64,000 nucleotides of DNA from Rickettsia tamurae. Lineage in GTDB: Bacteria > Pseudomonadota > Alphaproteobacteria > Rickettsiales > Rickettsiaceae. Where the stretch lies: assembly GCF_000751075.1 (NCBI RefSeq), contig NZ_CCMG01000008.1, positions 248,001 to 312,000 of the forward strand. Reading direction: 5' to 3'. Positions 38,365 to 48,103 of the stretch are shown here, one piece after another. The first letter of the stretch is position 1. Every line of letters starts with the position of its first letter. Below the pieces are notes generated by a model. The model was not told the DNA's origin. It worked only from the letters and a program-made list of their open reading frames with translations, and searched no databases. A program made the translations under genes and the position numbers.

Positions 38365-38696
38365 AATTAAACTCCTTGAGATTATAATTTATTAATATTG
38401 AATTCATTTTAGCTAGTTCATAAAACTAAACTAACCAAAAGCTATGTGAGTTAGTATATATCATTATTTTATTAGTTTAAAGGCTAAAATATTATAAAAT
38501 GCAATTACTCATGTATAAATGTGGTAAAAATATCATTTTTATAATACGAGTAGATACTTTGGATATATAGATAAATGAAGTTTAATGTAGAAAAGAGGAA
38601 TCGATTTTGAAGCTTATAACCGCAACGTATATATAATATGTGAGGATTATAAGCAAATTAAGTAACGCTGCCAATTTTCAAATTAAACGATTATAT
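38365..38696. other. 332-base spacer with a degraded palindromic element
   Basis: No gene seen. About 38545-38690 resembles the element at 53324-53488 (gataaatgaagt...gaggaatcga...taacgctgccaatttt), but many positions have decayed. The part next to pal (38365-38480) is AT-rich and probably holds the pal promoter. Confidence 0.6.
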
Positions 38697-39650
38697 TCAC
38701 CATCTTATTAATGCACTGCCCCAAGTAAGACCTGCACCGATAGCTGAAAATAGTAGAATATCACCTTTTTTTATTTTACCTGATGCTTTAAGAGTACTCA
38801 AAGCAAGCGGAATAGAAGCCGCTGAACAATTAGCGTGCTTCTCTACGGTTTTTATTACCTTATGTTCTGATAGGTTTAATGATTCGGCGAGTTTATTAAT
38901 AATACGGATATTTGCTTGATGAGGTATAAAATAATCAATATCGCTTACACTGAATTGATTAGCATGCAGTAAATCTTTTATAGATTGTTGCATTTTTTCT
39001 ATTGCATGACGAAATAATTTTTGCCCTTGCATAACTATTTTGCCACTAATACCGTTCATACTTATACCACCGTTTGTGTATAATATTTCATAATCAGCTC
39101 CGCTTGCAAAAATATTACTATCTATTAAACCGGAGTCATCACTACTACGCTGTAATATTACGCTACCTGCTCCATCGCCGAATAAGACGCAAGTAGTCCT
39201 ATCATTCCAGTCTAATAATGACGTCATTTTCTCGGCCCCTATAAGCAAAATAGTTTTATATTTACCTGATGAGATAAGAGAATTCGCTACTTGTAAACCA
39301 TAAACAAAGCCGGCACATACTGCTTGTAAATCAAAAGACGGTATATTAGTTAAACCAAGATAACCCTGAAGCTTAGAGGCGACCGAAGGGAAGCTATTAT
39401 CCGGAGTAGTAGTACATGTAATAATTAAATCAATATCATTTGCTGATATCCCTGCATCTACTATAGCTTTTTCAGCCGATTTTAAAGCAAGATGGGAAGT
39501 ATATTCTGTATCACCTGCTATATGACGCTGCGTAATACCTGTTCTTGTTCTAATCCATTCATCATTAGTATCTACAAATTTTGCAAGTTCGTCATTACTA
39601 ACTATTTTTGAAGGAAGATACCCGCCGCAACCAATAATTTTGCAGGTCAT
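38697..39650 (-). CDS. fabH: 3-oxoacyl-ACP synthase III
   Basis: Starts fatty-acid synthesis by condensing acetyl-CoA with malonyl-ACP. Catalytic Cys in [12 protein letters not shown], His in IPHQANIRI and Asn in [14 protein letters not shown] are present. 317 residues. Directly follows rpmF (4 bases). The plsX gene that commonly lies between rpmF and fabH is absent here. Confidence 0.95.
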   Translation of the reverse strand: MTCKIIGCGGYLPSKIVSNDELAKFVDTNDEWIRTRTGITQRHIAGDTEYTSHLALKSAEKAIVDAGISANDIDLIITCTTTPDNSFPSVASKLQGYLGLTNIPSFDLQAVCAGFVYGLQVANSLISSGKYKTILLIGAEKMTSLLDWNDRTTCVLFGDGAGSVILQRSSDDSGLIDSNIFASGADYEILYTNGGISMNGISGKIVMQGQKLFRHAIEKMQQSIKDLLHANQFSVSDIDYFIPHQANIRIINKLAESLNLSEHKVIKTVEKHANCSAASIPLALSTLKASGKIKKGDILLFSAIGAGLTWGSALIRW

Positions 39651-39654
39651 AGCT

Positions 39655-39855
39655 TTAGGCTACTTCTTCTTCAGTTTCAATTTTTTTCGTTACTACTTGA
39701 CGATTATTATAAGTCCCGTCAACTAAAGAAACGTGATGCGGAAGCTTATATTCACCAGTTTGCGAGTCAACTATTACGTTAACTTTACCAAGTGCTAAAT
39801 GTGAACGTCTCATATTACGTCTTGATTTTGATGTTTTTTTCTTTGGAACTGCCAT
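39655..39855 (-). CDS. rpmF: 50S ribosomal protein L32
   Basis: 66 residues, [19 protein letters not shown] start. The SRRNMRR motif and the C-terminal extension without the zinc-binding cysteines match the alpha-proteobacterial form. First gene of an rpmF-fabH unit, divergent from bamE. Confidence 0.95.
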
Positions 39856-39888
39856 TATTAGCCTCTCTAAATATAAATTAAAAAGTAT

Positions 39889-39919
39889 TTGTCAAATTAG
39901 TGGAGCAGTATATTATAAT
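39889..39919 (+). promoter_or_regulatory. Putative promoter for bamE
   Basis: TTGTCA at 39889-39894 and TATAAT at 39914-39919, spaced by 19; a shifted -10 (TATTAT, 39911-39916) gives 16. Transcription would start roughly 25 bases before the bamE ATG. Confidence 0.4.
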
Positions 39920-39950
39920 CTTGTAATAAAATCTAGATAAAATTAAACTT

Positions 39951-40424
39951 ATGAAAATTTTTATAACATACATTTTTAGTATATTAGCCTTTTTTTCCTT
40001 AAGCGGCTGCAAAACTATCGAAAATAGAGGGCAATCCATAGATGATTCGGCACTTGTAAAATTAGAGTATAAAAAACTAAACAAAGCGGAAGTCGTAGAA
40101 TTAATAGGTACGCCTACTATGGTACCGGAATATTCCCAAAATACCTGGTATTATGTTGAGAGAGTTATGTCTCAAAGAGCTTGGCTTAATCCAAAAATTG
40201 AAAAGCAAAAAATAGTAAAAATTACGTTTGATACTAATAATTTTATACAGGAAGTAGTAGTAATAGATGATTCTCATAGACAAGATATAGAAACAGTCCG
40301 TGAATATACTAGGACATATGGAACGGAACTTAACGGATTACAAAAATTTGTTAAAAATTTAGGTAGATTCAATAAAACCACCGACGGAAATAAAAACAAA
40401 AGCAAAAATAAGAAGAAGAGATAA
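39951..40424 (+). CDS. bamE: Outer-membrane assembly lipoprotein BamE (SmpA/OmlA family)
   Basis: 157 residues: signal MKIFITYIFSILAFFSL, lipobox LSGC (cysteine 20), then the BamE fold with LNKAEVVELIGTPTMVPEYS and NTWYYVERVMSQRAWLNPKI. BamE supports BamA in inserting beta-barrel proteins. The Lys/Asn-rich tail (NKNKSKNKKKR) is an extra. The place divergent from rpmF is shared with other alpha-proteobacteria. Confidence 0.9.
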   Translation: MKIFITYIFSILAFFSLSGCKTIENRGQSIDDSALVKLEYKKLNKAEVVELIGTPTMVPEYSQNTWYYVERVMSQRAWLNPKIEKQKIVKITFDTNNFIQEVVVIDDSHRQDIETVREYTRTYGTELNGLQKFVKNLGRFNKTTDGNKNKSKNKKKR

Positions 40425-40480
40425 GTACCTTAATCGTCATTGTAAGGGGGCTTATCTGCGTGAATCAATTCCACCACTGT

Positions 40481-40556
40481 GTCACCCCGTGGCTTGACCA
40501 CGGGGTCCAGTCTTTTTTAATTTTTTCTGGATACCGTGGACAAGCCACGGTATGAC
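40481..40556. repeat. Compound palindromic repeat upstream of ftsY
   Basis: gtcaccccgtggcttgaccacggggtccag and ctggataccgtggacaagccacggtatgac, each palindromic and partly complementary to the other. Confidence 0.8.
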
Positions 40557-40605
40557 GCCGAAGCAGGCGTAACACTAACACCCATAAAACAAAAAACTAT
40601 CTAAT

Positions 40606-41517
40606 ATGATTTCGATATTTAGTAAATTAAAACAAAGTTTATCTATAACTTCTAATAAAATATCGGAAGGTATCGACAAAATATTTTACAAGAAAAAATT
40701 AGATGCAGAAACTCTAGAAGAGCTAGAAGAGCTACTTATCTCAAGTGATATGAGTGTTTCGGTAGTAACTAATATTATTGAAGAGTTTAAAAAGGTAAAA
40801 TTTGACAAAGAAATAGATAGTGATACAGTAAAAGATGCACTAGCTGAATTAGTAGAACAGCAGCTATCAAAATCAGAAATTCCTTTTACTTTAGATGCAA
40901 ATAAATTAAACGTAATTTTAGTTTGCGGTGTTAATGGAGCAGGTAAAACCACGACTATAGGTAAGCTTGCTGCAATGTACTCAGCACAAGGGGAAAAAGT
41001 AGCAGTTGCGGCATGCGATACTTTTAGAGCAGCTGCCGTAAATCAGCTAAGTACTTGGGTAGATAGAGCAAATGCACTACTTATTACCGGTGAAGAATCG
41101 GCTGACCCTGCGAGTGTTGCTTACCGTGCTATGGAAGAATCGATAAAACAAAATATCGATATACTTTTTATCGATACGGCAGGCAGACTTCATAATAAGA
41201 AAAATTTGATGAATGAACTGTCTAAAATTGTAAAAGTTATAAAAAAACTAGACGAGAATGCACCCACTCATAGCATTTTAGTAATTGATGCTATTACCGG
41301 ACAAAATACTTATAACCAAGTAGAACATTTTAATGATGCTACTAATTTGACGGGACTTATCGTGACTAAACTAGACGGCAGTGCTAAAGCCGGAGTACTT
41401 GTCGGAGTAGTACAAAAATTTAATTTACCCGTATACTTTATCGGTATAGGCGAGAAGATAGAGGACTTAAAAATATTCAACCGACATGATTTTGCTAAAA
41501 GTCTAGTGGGACTGTGA
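40606..41517 (+). CDS. ftsY: Signal recognition particle receptor FtsY
   Basis: SRP GTPase receptor for co-translational membrane targeting. N domain about 1-95, then G domain: G1 GVNGAGKTTTIGKLA near residue 105, DTFRAAAVNQL, G3 DTAGRLHNKKNLMNEL, G4 TKLDGSAKAG, and GIGEKIEDL. 303 residues; it lacks the long acidic A domain of E. coli FtsY, as usual for this group. Confidence 0.96.
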   Translation: MISIFSKLKQSLSITSNKISEGIDKIFYKKKLDAETLEELEELLISSDMSVSVVTNIIEEFKKVKFDKEIDSDTVKDALAELVEQQLSKSEIPFTLDANKLNVILVCGVNGAGKTTTIGKLAAMYSAQGEKVAVAACDTFRAAAVNQLSTWVDRANALLITGEESADPASVAYRAMEESIKQNIDILFIDTAGRLHNKKNLMNELSKIVKVIKKLDENAPTHSILVIDAITGQNTYNQVEHFNDATNLTGLIVTKLDGSAKAGVLVGVVQKFNLPVYFIGIGEKIEDLKIFNRHDFAKSLVGL

Positions 41518-41554
41518 GGTTTTGCTACGTCATTTGCCCGCACGAATATTGAGT

Positions 41555-41654
41555 CGTCATTTTGAGCAGCCGTAGGCTGCGCGGCAATCTTATGAAGTAA
41601 TAATAAACTCCTGAGATTTCTTCGTCAATTGCTATGCAATTTCCTCGCAATGAC
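41555..41654. repeat. cattgcgag-family palindromic repeat between ftsY and polA
   Basis: cgtcattttgagcagccgtaggctgc... and ...tttcctcgcaatgacg, with inner tcaattgctatgcaattt. It ends about 25 bases before the polA start. Confidence 0.75.
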
Positions 41655-41680
41655 GATTTAATTAAAAATAAAATCATAAA

Positions 41681-44299
41681 ATGACTCAAAAAAATACCTT
41701 ATTACTCATAGACGGATACGGATTTGTTTTTAGAGCCTATTATGCACAACAGCCTTTAACTTCGCCGAAAGGCGAGCCTGTCGGTGCTCTTTACGGCTTC
41801 ACTTCAATACTACTAAAATTACTGAGTGATTTTAAGCCTAAACATGTCGCTGTAGTATTCGACAGCGGCGGGGAAAATTTCCGTCATCATATTTATCCTG
41901 AGTATAAAGCTAATCGTCCGCCTCCTCCTGAAGATTTAATTGTACAATTACCTTTAGTTCGTGATGTTGCAAGTAGTTTAAATTTTCCTATTCTAGAGAA
42001 GAACGGTTATGAAGCCGATGACATTATCGCAACCTTTGCTACTAAAACGGTCATGCTTGGAGAAGAGGTCGTTATTATCTCTTCCGATAAAGATCTATTG
42101 CAGTTAATGAGTGAAAACATCAAAATATATGATCCGTTAAAAGGGAAATATATTACAGAGAAGGATGTTGTTAAAAAATTCGGTACTACTTCTGATAAAT
42201 TACGTGAAGTGATGGCTTTAATCGGCGATAGATCGGATAATATTCCGGGTGTGCCATCTATCGGACCAAAAACGGCAAGTAGTCTTATAACACAATTTGG
42301 TTCTGTAGAAAATATATTTAACTCTTTAGACCAAGTCTCAAGCGTAAAACAACGTGAAACTTTACAAAATTCTAAAGAAGCGGCATTAATTTCATGGCAG
42401 TTAATAGGGCTTGATTCTAATGTTGATTTAGATTTCCAGCTGAATAATTTAGAATGGTCACCTCCAAATAGCGATAAATTAACAGGATTTTTACAAGAAT
42501 ACGGTTTTAAATCTTTATATAAAAGAGCAGAAAATTTATTCGATATTAAAATTAATGGCCACAAAGAGATAGCAGATAATAAAGTAACCGAAGCAAAAGA
42601 AATTAGTAATGCTAGTGAGTTAGCAAATTTTGCTAAAGAAGCTGAGAAAATAGGAATATTTGGAATATACTTACTGCAGCATAAAGGAGATAATCTTGCT
42701 TTTATTTTATCACTGCAAAACCAAAGCTATATTATTAAAATTTCTAACACTTCTCATGATCTATTTTCTTATAATACTAAAACTAATAACAACTGGTTTT
42801 CGGATATAATCTTCAATTTACTAGTCGATAAATCTATAAAAAAAATTACTTACTCTCTTAAACCTTTACTGAAATTTTATGCAAACCAATCTCATAAAAT
42901 TACGGCTATAGAGGATTTAGAACTAATGCAATATGCGTTATCTGCCGGTTTATCACAGAAAAATTTATTTGAAGAAACTTTGATAGAAAATATAACTATC
43001 GAATCAGCAAAAATAGTAATAAACTTTATCTCACTTTATAAGCAAACTATATTGGAGCTTAAAGACAACAAAGCCTTTAGACTTTATAGCGACATTGATT
43101 TACCTATTTGTTTTATTTTAGATAAAATGGAGAAAGTGGGTATTAAAGTAGATGCTAATTACCTAAAACAATTATCCACTGAATTTGGAGCAGAAATTCT
43201 AAAACTTGAAGAAGAAATTTTTGCTCTTAGCGGAACTAAATTTAATATTGGTTCGCCAAAACAATTAGGTGAGATTTTATTTGAAAAAATGCAATTACCT
43301 TTCGGTAAAGTTTCGGCTAAAGCAGCAAGCTCTTACTCAACAGGGGCGGAAATACTAGAAAAACTTAGTGAGCATGGATATAACATAGCTGATTTATTGC
43401 TAAGGTGGCGACAGCTTACAAAATTAAAGAATACTTACACCGATAGTTTACCGAAACAGATAGATAATATAACTAAGCGGGTACATACGACATTTTTACA
43501 AACTTCTACCACTACAGGAAGACTTAGCTCACAAGAACCTAATCTGCAAAACGTACCGATTCGCTCTAGTGAAGGGAATAAAATCAGACAAGCTTTTATC
43601 GCTGAAGAAGGTTATAAATTAATATCTGCCGATTATTCTCAAATTGAGCTTAGAATATTAAGCCATATCGCAAATATAGATGCATTAAAACAAGCATTTA
43701 TCAATAAAGACGATATCCATACTCAAACCGCTTGTCAGATCTTTAACTTACAAAAACACGAACTAACTAGCGAACATAGACGTAAAGCAAAAGCTATAAA
43801 TTTTGGTATTATTTACGGTATAAGTGCTTTTGGGCTTGCTAAGCAATTAAATGTTACTAACGGCGAAGCATCCGAATATATCAAGAAATATTTTGCCGAA
43901 TATAAAGGAGTACAAGAATATATGGAGCAAACAAAAGCTTTTGCAAGTAGCAACGGCTATGTCACAAATTTCTTCGGCAGAAAATGTTTTGTACCTCTAA
44001 TTCATGATAAAAAGCTTAAACAATTTGCAGAGCGTGCGGCTATTAACGCTCCGATTCAAGGAACTAATGCCGATATAATTAAAATTGCCATGATCAATCT
44101 AGATCAAGAAATAGAAAAACGTAAACTTAAAACAAGATTAGTACTGCAAATTCATGATGAATTACTATTTGAAGCACCGATTGAAGAAGTAGAAATTATA
44201 ATACCCATTATTAAAAAAATCATGGAAAACTCTACTAATATGGATGTACCGATTATAACCGAAATTAGAGCAGGTAATAACTGGATGGAAATTCATTGA
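41681..44299 (+). CDS. polA: DNA polymerase I (proofreading domain apparently inactive)
   Basis: 872 residues. 5'-nuclease domain about 1-290 ([56 protein letters not shown]). Polymerase domain from about 490: [19 protein letters not shown], motif [13 protein letters not shown] near 650, motif [15 protein letters not shown], motif [11 protein letters not shown]. The middle domain (about 305-480) keeps the size of the 3'-5' exonuclease fold, but the DxE metal site is missing (GIFGIYLLQ where FDTET is expected), as are the NLKYD and YxxxD motifs. Gap filling and primer removal should be intact; proofreading is inferred to be lost. Confidence 0.95.
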   Translation: MTQKNTLLLIDGYGFVFRAYYAQQPLTSPKGEPVGALYGFTSILLKLLSDFKPKHVAVVFDSGGENFRHHIYPEYKANRPPPPEDLIVQLPLVRDVASSLNFPILEKNGYEADDIIATFATKTVMLGEEVVIISSDKDLLQLMSENIKIYDPLKGKYITEKDVVKKFGTTSDKLREVMALIGDRSDNIPGVPSIGPKTASSLITQFGSVENIFNSLDQVSSVKQRETLQNSKEAALISWQLIGLDSNVDLDFQLNNLEWSPPNSDKLTGFLQEYGFKSLYKRAENLFDIKINGHKEIADNKVTEAKEISNASELANFAKEAEKIGIFGIYLLQHKGDNLAFILSLQNQSYIIKISNTSHDLFSYNTKTNNNWFSDIIFNLLVDKSIKKITYSLKPLLKFYANQSHKITAIEDLELMQYALSAGLSQKNLFEETLIENITIESAKIVINFISLYKQTILELKDNKAFRLYSDIDLPICFILDKMEKVGIKVDANYLKQLSTEFGAEILKLEEEIFALSGTKFNIGSPKQLGEILFEKMQLPFGKVSAKAASSYSTGAEILEKLSEHGYNIADLLLRWRQLTKLKNTYTDSLPKQIDNITKRVHTTFLQTSTTTGRLSSQEPNLQNVPIRSSEGNKIRQAFIAEEGYKLISADYSQIELRILSHIANIDALKQAFINKDDIHTQTACQIFNLQKHELTSEHRRKAKAINFGIIYGISAFGLAKQLNVTNGEASEYIKKYFAEYKGVQEYMEQTKAFASSNGYVTNFFGRKCFVPLIHDKKLKQFAERAAINAPIQGTNADIIKIAMINLDQEIEKRKLKTRLVLQIHDELLFEAPIEEVEIIIPIIKKIMENSTNMDVPIITEIRAGNNWMEIH

Positions 44300-44359
44300 A
44301 TAGTTGGTCATTCCTGCGAAGCTAAGTTGTCATTGCAAGTAGCCTTAGGTGTTGTTGCA

Positions 44360-44413
44360 TTGATGATTTTGATGTCATTCCTGCGAAAGCAGGAATGACA
44401 TCAAAATCATCAA
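44360..44413. repeat. Perfect 25-bp-arm palindrome with GAAA loop
   Basis: ttgatgattttgatgtcatt + cctgc, loop gaaa, then the exact reverse complement. The outer part (ttgatgattttgat) is unlike other gtcattcc-type repeats, whose arms end sooner. Confidence 0.88.
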
Positions 44414-44460
44414 GTAAAACTAAAATTATAAAAAAAGATTAATATGATAAAAAATGTTTG

Positions 44461-44594
44461 ATGAACTATAAAGGTTATTTAGGATCAGTACATTTTAATG
44501 CTTCCGAAGAACTATTCGGTAAAGTAGAATTTATTTGATAAGTTATGAAGCATCTGACGCTAAAACTTTAATAAAGTCATTTCAAGAATTTTAA
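44461..44594 (+). pseudogene. Remnant of a HicB-like antitoxin
   Basis: MNYKGYLGSVHFNASEELFG then KVEFI, a stop (44536-44538), and LISYEASDAKTLIKSFQEF in the next frame, ending at a stop at 44592. The pattern YKGYxGSVHFxxEExLFxGKVxFI-DLISYEG matches the N-terminal half of the HicB family. The C-terminal part and any HicA toxin gene are missing. Clearly dead. Confidence 0.7.
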
Positions 44595-44608
44595 AAGGAG
44601 AGTAATTT

Positions 44609-45659
44609 ATGAAAAATTTTATATTTACGTCTGAGTCAGTTTCTGAAGGGCATCCGAACAAAATTGCCGATCAAATTTCAGATACGGTACTTGATTAGAT
44701 TCTAAAACAAGACCCTAACGGTCGTGTTGCCTGCGAAACTTTTGTAACAACCGGTCTAGTTCTAGTGGGAGGTGAAATTACTACTAGTACTTATGTGGAT
44801 ATTGAGCAAATAGTACGGAGTAAAGTACAAGAAATTGGCTATAATAATCCAAATTATGGATTTGACGGTAGCTGTTGTGCCGTAATTTCTTCTATAATTA
44901 AACAATTACCCGATATAGCTATGGGTGTTGACAATGCAAATGACGATGAAATAGGTGCAGGAGATCAAGGTATGGTTTTCCGTTATGCTTGTAACGAGAC
45001 GGATAGTTTAATGCCTGCACCGATTTACTACGCTCATCTTTTAATGAAAAGACAAGCATATTTGCGTAAACAAAATGTTTTGTCTTGGCTTAGACCCGAT
45101 GCAAAATAACAAGTCACGTTACGATATGAAAATAACAAACCGATTGCCATTGATGCGGTAGTTTTATCAACTCAGCATCATCCGGAAATACAACAAAAAG
45201 ACCTTATTGAAGCAGTAAAGCCATTTACTTCATAAAGACACTAAATATCTAATTAACCCGACAGGTAGGTTTGTTATAGGCGGTCCTGTTGCAGATTGCG
45301 GTTTAACCGGTAGGAAAATTATCGTGAACAGCTATGGAGGAATGGCAAGACACGGCGGTTGTTGCTTTTCAGGAAAAGACCCAACCAAAATAGATAGGTC
45401 GGCTGCTTACATGGCACGCTATATTGCTAAGAATATAGTAGGAGTAAGACTTGCCGATCGCTGTGAAATACAAATATCTTATGCAATAGGCGTTGCTGCT
45501 CCCGTATCTATTTACGCTGAAACTTTCGGTACTAGCAAATTAAGCAACGAACAAATTACTAAGCTCATAACACAGCATTTTGATATGCGTCCAGGCAGAA
45601 TTATTAAACATCTTAAGCTTCGCACTCCATGTTATCAAAAAACGGCTGCTTACGGTCAT
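44609..45659 (+). pseudogene. metK: S-adenosylmethionine synthetase pseudogene
   Basis: [22 protein letters not shown] is a textbook MetK start with a good ribosome site (aaaaggag). The frame has a TAG after DTVLD (44695-44697), substitutions in conserved residues (GHPNK for GHPDK), a stop after RPDAK (45107-45109), a frameshift near 45225, then [20 protein letters not shown] and the remainder to QKTAAYGH at 45659, where similarity ends abruptly. Rickettsia import SAM from the host, and metK is known to decay independently in this genus; this is such a case. Confidence 0.93.
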
Positions 45660-47857
45660 TATAAGCTGAGAGAGCATTATGAAAATATCACTCAAGCCTT
45701 AAATAACATACGGGAATATGAGTATGAAGCGAAAGCAACTCAGTACCGCGAAATGCTTGACGATGCCCGTACCTATGATAAATCCACAAAAGATTATAAT
45801 TTAGGCTCAGCTCATTTTATAACGGCTAGCGGTTATAAAGCCTTACTTGGAGCTTATAAAGCTTTAAATCCTGACGAAAATACAGATAAAAAATTAGACC
45901 ATTTTATGGATGGCTTAGATGAGATTTATAAGCAATCCTTTTCAGTACATAATTTAACTAACTCAAATAAATTACCGCCTGCAGAACAGTTAAAAAAATT
46001 TTTAGAAGAAACTACGGATAAAATATATGATAAACTGCAAAAAACCGGAGAGGCATATTTATCATATTCTAATGCTCCTACTAATACAGGATTACATGCA
46101 AATGTTATAAAATATTCTAAAGAAAACGGAAAAAATTATCGTATTATATATAATGCCGGTGCTGGGGTAAGAGCAGATAATTCAAAGCTAAATCAAACAC
46201 CAAAAGATCAATTATCTAAAATAAATGAAACAATAGAAGCAAGAAGTAAAGCAAAATTCAGCTCAATTAAATATGAACTCAAAAATCAAACAGATAAAGA
46301 AGTAAAAGATAGTATATTATCTATAAATGAAATAGAAGCAATAAAAGCTCATAATAACAAAATCAACAGATTCAAATCGGAATAACTTATTAACAGTTGA
46401 TTCAAGAAGAACAGTTACTGGACAAACTTTAGGGAATTGTAGCAGCAGGCCAATAAGAGAAGCTTTAAGAGACAGTACCGGATTCAGAATTTCGTGAAAT
46501 ATATGATTTTATTACACAAAATCAAGTATCTCAAATAATATCAAACTTAGAAAGCGAACAAAAAAATTTAGCAAATATCTTAAATATACCTTTAATAAAA
46601 AAACAAAGTATCTCAAATACAACTCATCAAAATCAATTTCAAAAAGATATTGCCAATTCAGCTACTAATTATTTTGATACTTTTTTTATAATGAAGGGCA
46701 TACACCAAGCACAAAAGAAAAGTTATTTAATAAAGTTGCTGAAGAATCTAATTTAAAGTATGTCAAGATTGATCTAGTAGATTTTTTATCTACCGTGTTT
46801 CCCTATAAGGACACTGATTTACCTATTACCGAGGATCTTTTAAAGCCTGTCATAAACCATATTCAAACTTGTTTTTGAAGAGCACGAAATAGCTCCCTCA
46901 AAAAAAGTTTTAGAAAATTATAGATTATATAAATCTAACAAAAAACAAATCATTAAAGAGCTATCAGAAAAATGCTTAAATGATAAAGATGTAAATATAC
47001 TTATCAAAGCACAAATACAAGCAAAAATAGAAAACCGTACGACTATAGATATTTTCCGGCAAATGAAACAAAGTAATACTAACCCTAAACCGCTAGAGTT
47101 ATCAGAAGAACATAAGAAATTGGATGATGTCATAAAAGATATGGCACAAAAATACAAAATGACCATACCGGAAGCAAAAGCATCCGAAGAAATCACTCAA
47201 GTAGTTAAAGACTATAGTGAAAACAAATTTAATGAAGAAATAACACCTATAAAAACTCAAAAATTAGTAGATGAGTTTATGCAGCAAGCTCTAGATATTT
47301 TTGGAGAGAATAAATTAATAGATTCACCTATAATTGAAACAAAAAACGAGCATATTAATATACCGCTCCCGAATGTAGAAAAACAAGAAACTACTAACCT
47401 TAACTTGGATACAATACACTCAAAAAATTCGCTTGTATCAAGCTTTTTGAATGACGCTGTACTTAAAGAAGAAAAACAAAATTTAGTAAATGAACTAATA
47501 ACTGAAGCTAATAAAAATCCACCTGATAGTACGAAAGTGGTAGACGATAAAAAACAAGAAGTTAAAACCGATAATATATTCAATAAAAATTCAGAACCTA
47601 AAAAACAAACGATCCAAAATAAATTTTATAAATATTTAAGTAAATTAACGGGAAAATTGGGATTAAAATCCATAAGTAATTATTTTAAAGAATTAATTAA
47701 AGATCCAAATCTTGAGCAAAATATCAATTTAGAAAAAGAAGCAAAGTTAATAGCAGACAAACATCGACTAACAAAATATATGGAACTTAGCGATAATAAA
47801 AATAATAATGCAGTATTTAGCGATAAAAAAACATCAAAGAATATTACTCAATTATAG
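45660..47857 (+). pseudogene. Large unknown gene, 5'-truncated and frameshifted, joined to metK
   Basis: Directly after the metK homology the frame enters a different protein: [59 protein letters not shown] and YNAGAGVR to a stop at 46385. Shifts then give [57 protein letters not shown], and after another shift EEHEIAPSKKVLENYRLYKS through to 47857. Breaks at about 46383, 46480, 46685 (T-run) and 46875 (T-run). The restored protein would exceed 700 residues. I do not recognise it. Residues encoded at about 47415-47465 ([14 protein letters not shown]) are half of a DEFK-family palindromic element. Confidence 0.75.
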
Positions 47858-47914
47858 ATTCATTTTACCGTCAATTCAGGTATTGCCTATAAAAAATTGA
47901 CTCAAGGTTTCGAT

Positions 47915-48079
47915 GTCATCCCTGCGAGGCATTGGCTTTGTTGCATGGCTCGTTTTTTTCGTCATTGCGAGGAAAATTACGAAGTACTTGACGAAGCAAT
48001 CTCAGGAGTTTGCCACGCAGCCTATGGCTGCTCGCAATGACGACTCGGTATCCACACAACAATGCCTCGCGAGAATGAC
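47915..48079. repeat. Nested palindromic repeat at the dnaE 3' end
   Basis: Outer arms gtcatccctgcgaggcattg and caatgcctcgcgagaatgac; inner arms cgtcattgcgagg and gctcgcaatgacg with a central hairpin gcagcc-tat-ggctgc. Lies between the unknown pseudogene and dnaE. Confidence 0.8.
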
Positions 48080-48103
48080 ATAGAAAGCCGAGCAACAACC
48101 CCG

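Noticed and set aside
47916..48098. Minus-strand frame downstream of dnaE
   Set aside because: Consists entirely of the nested repeat at 47915-48079.
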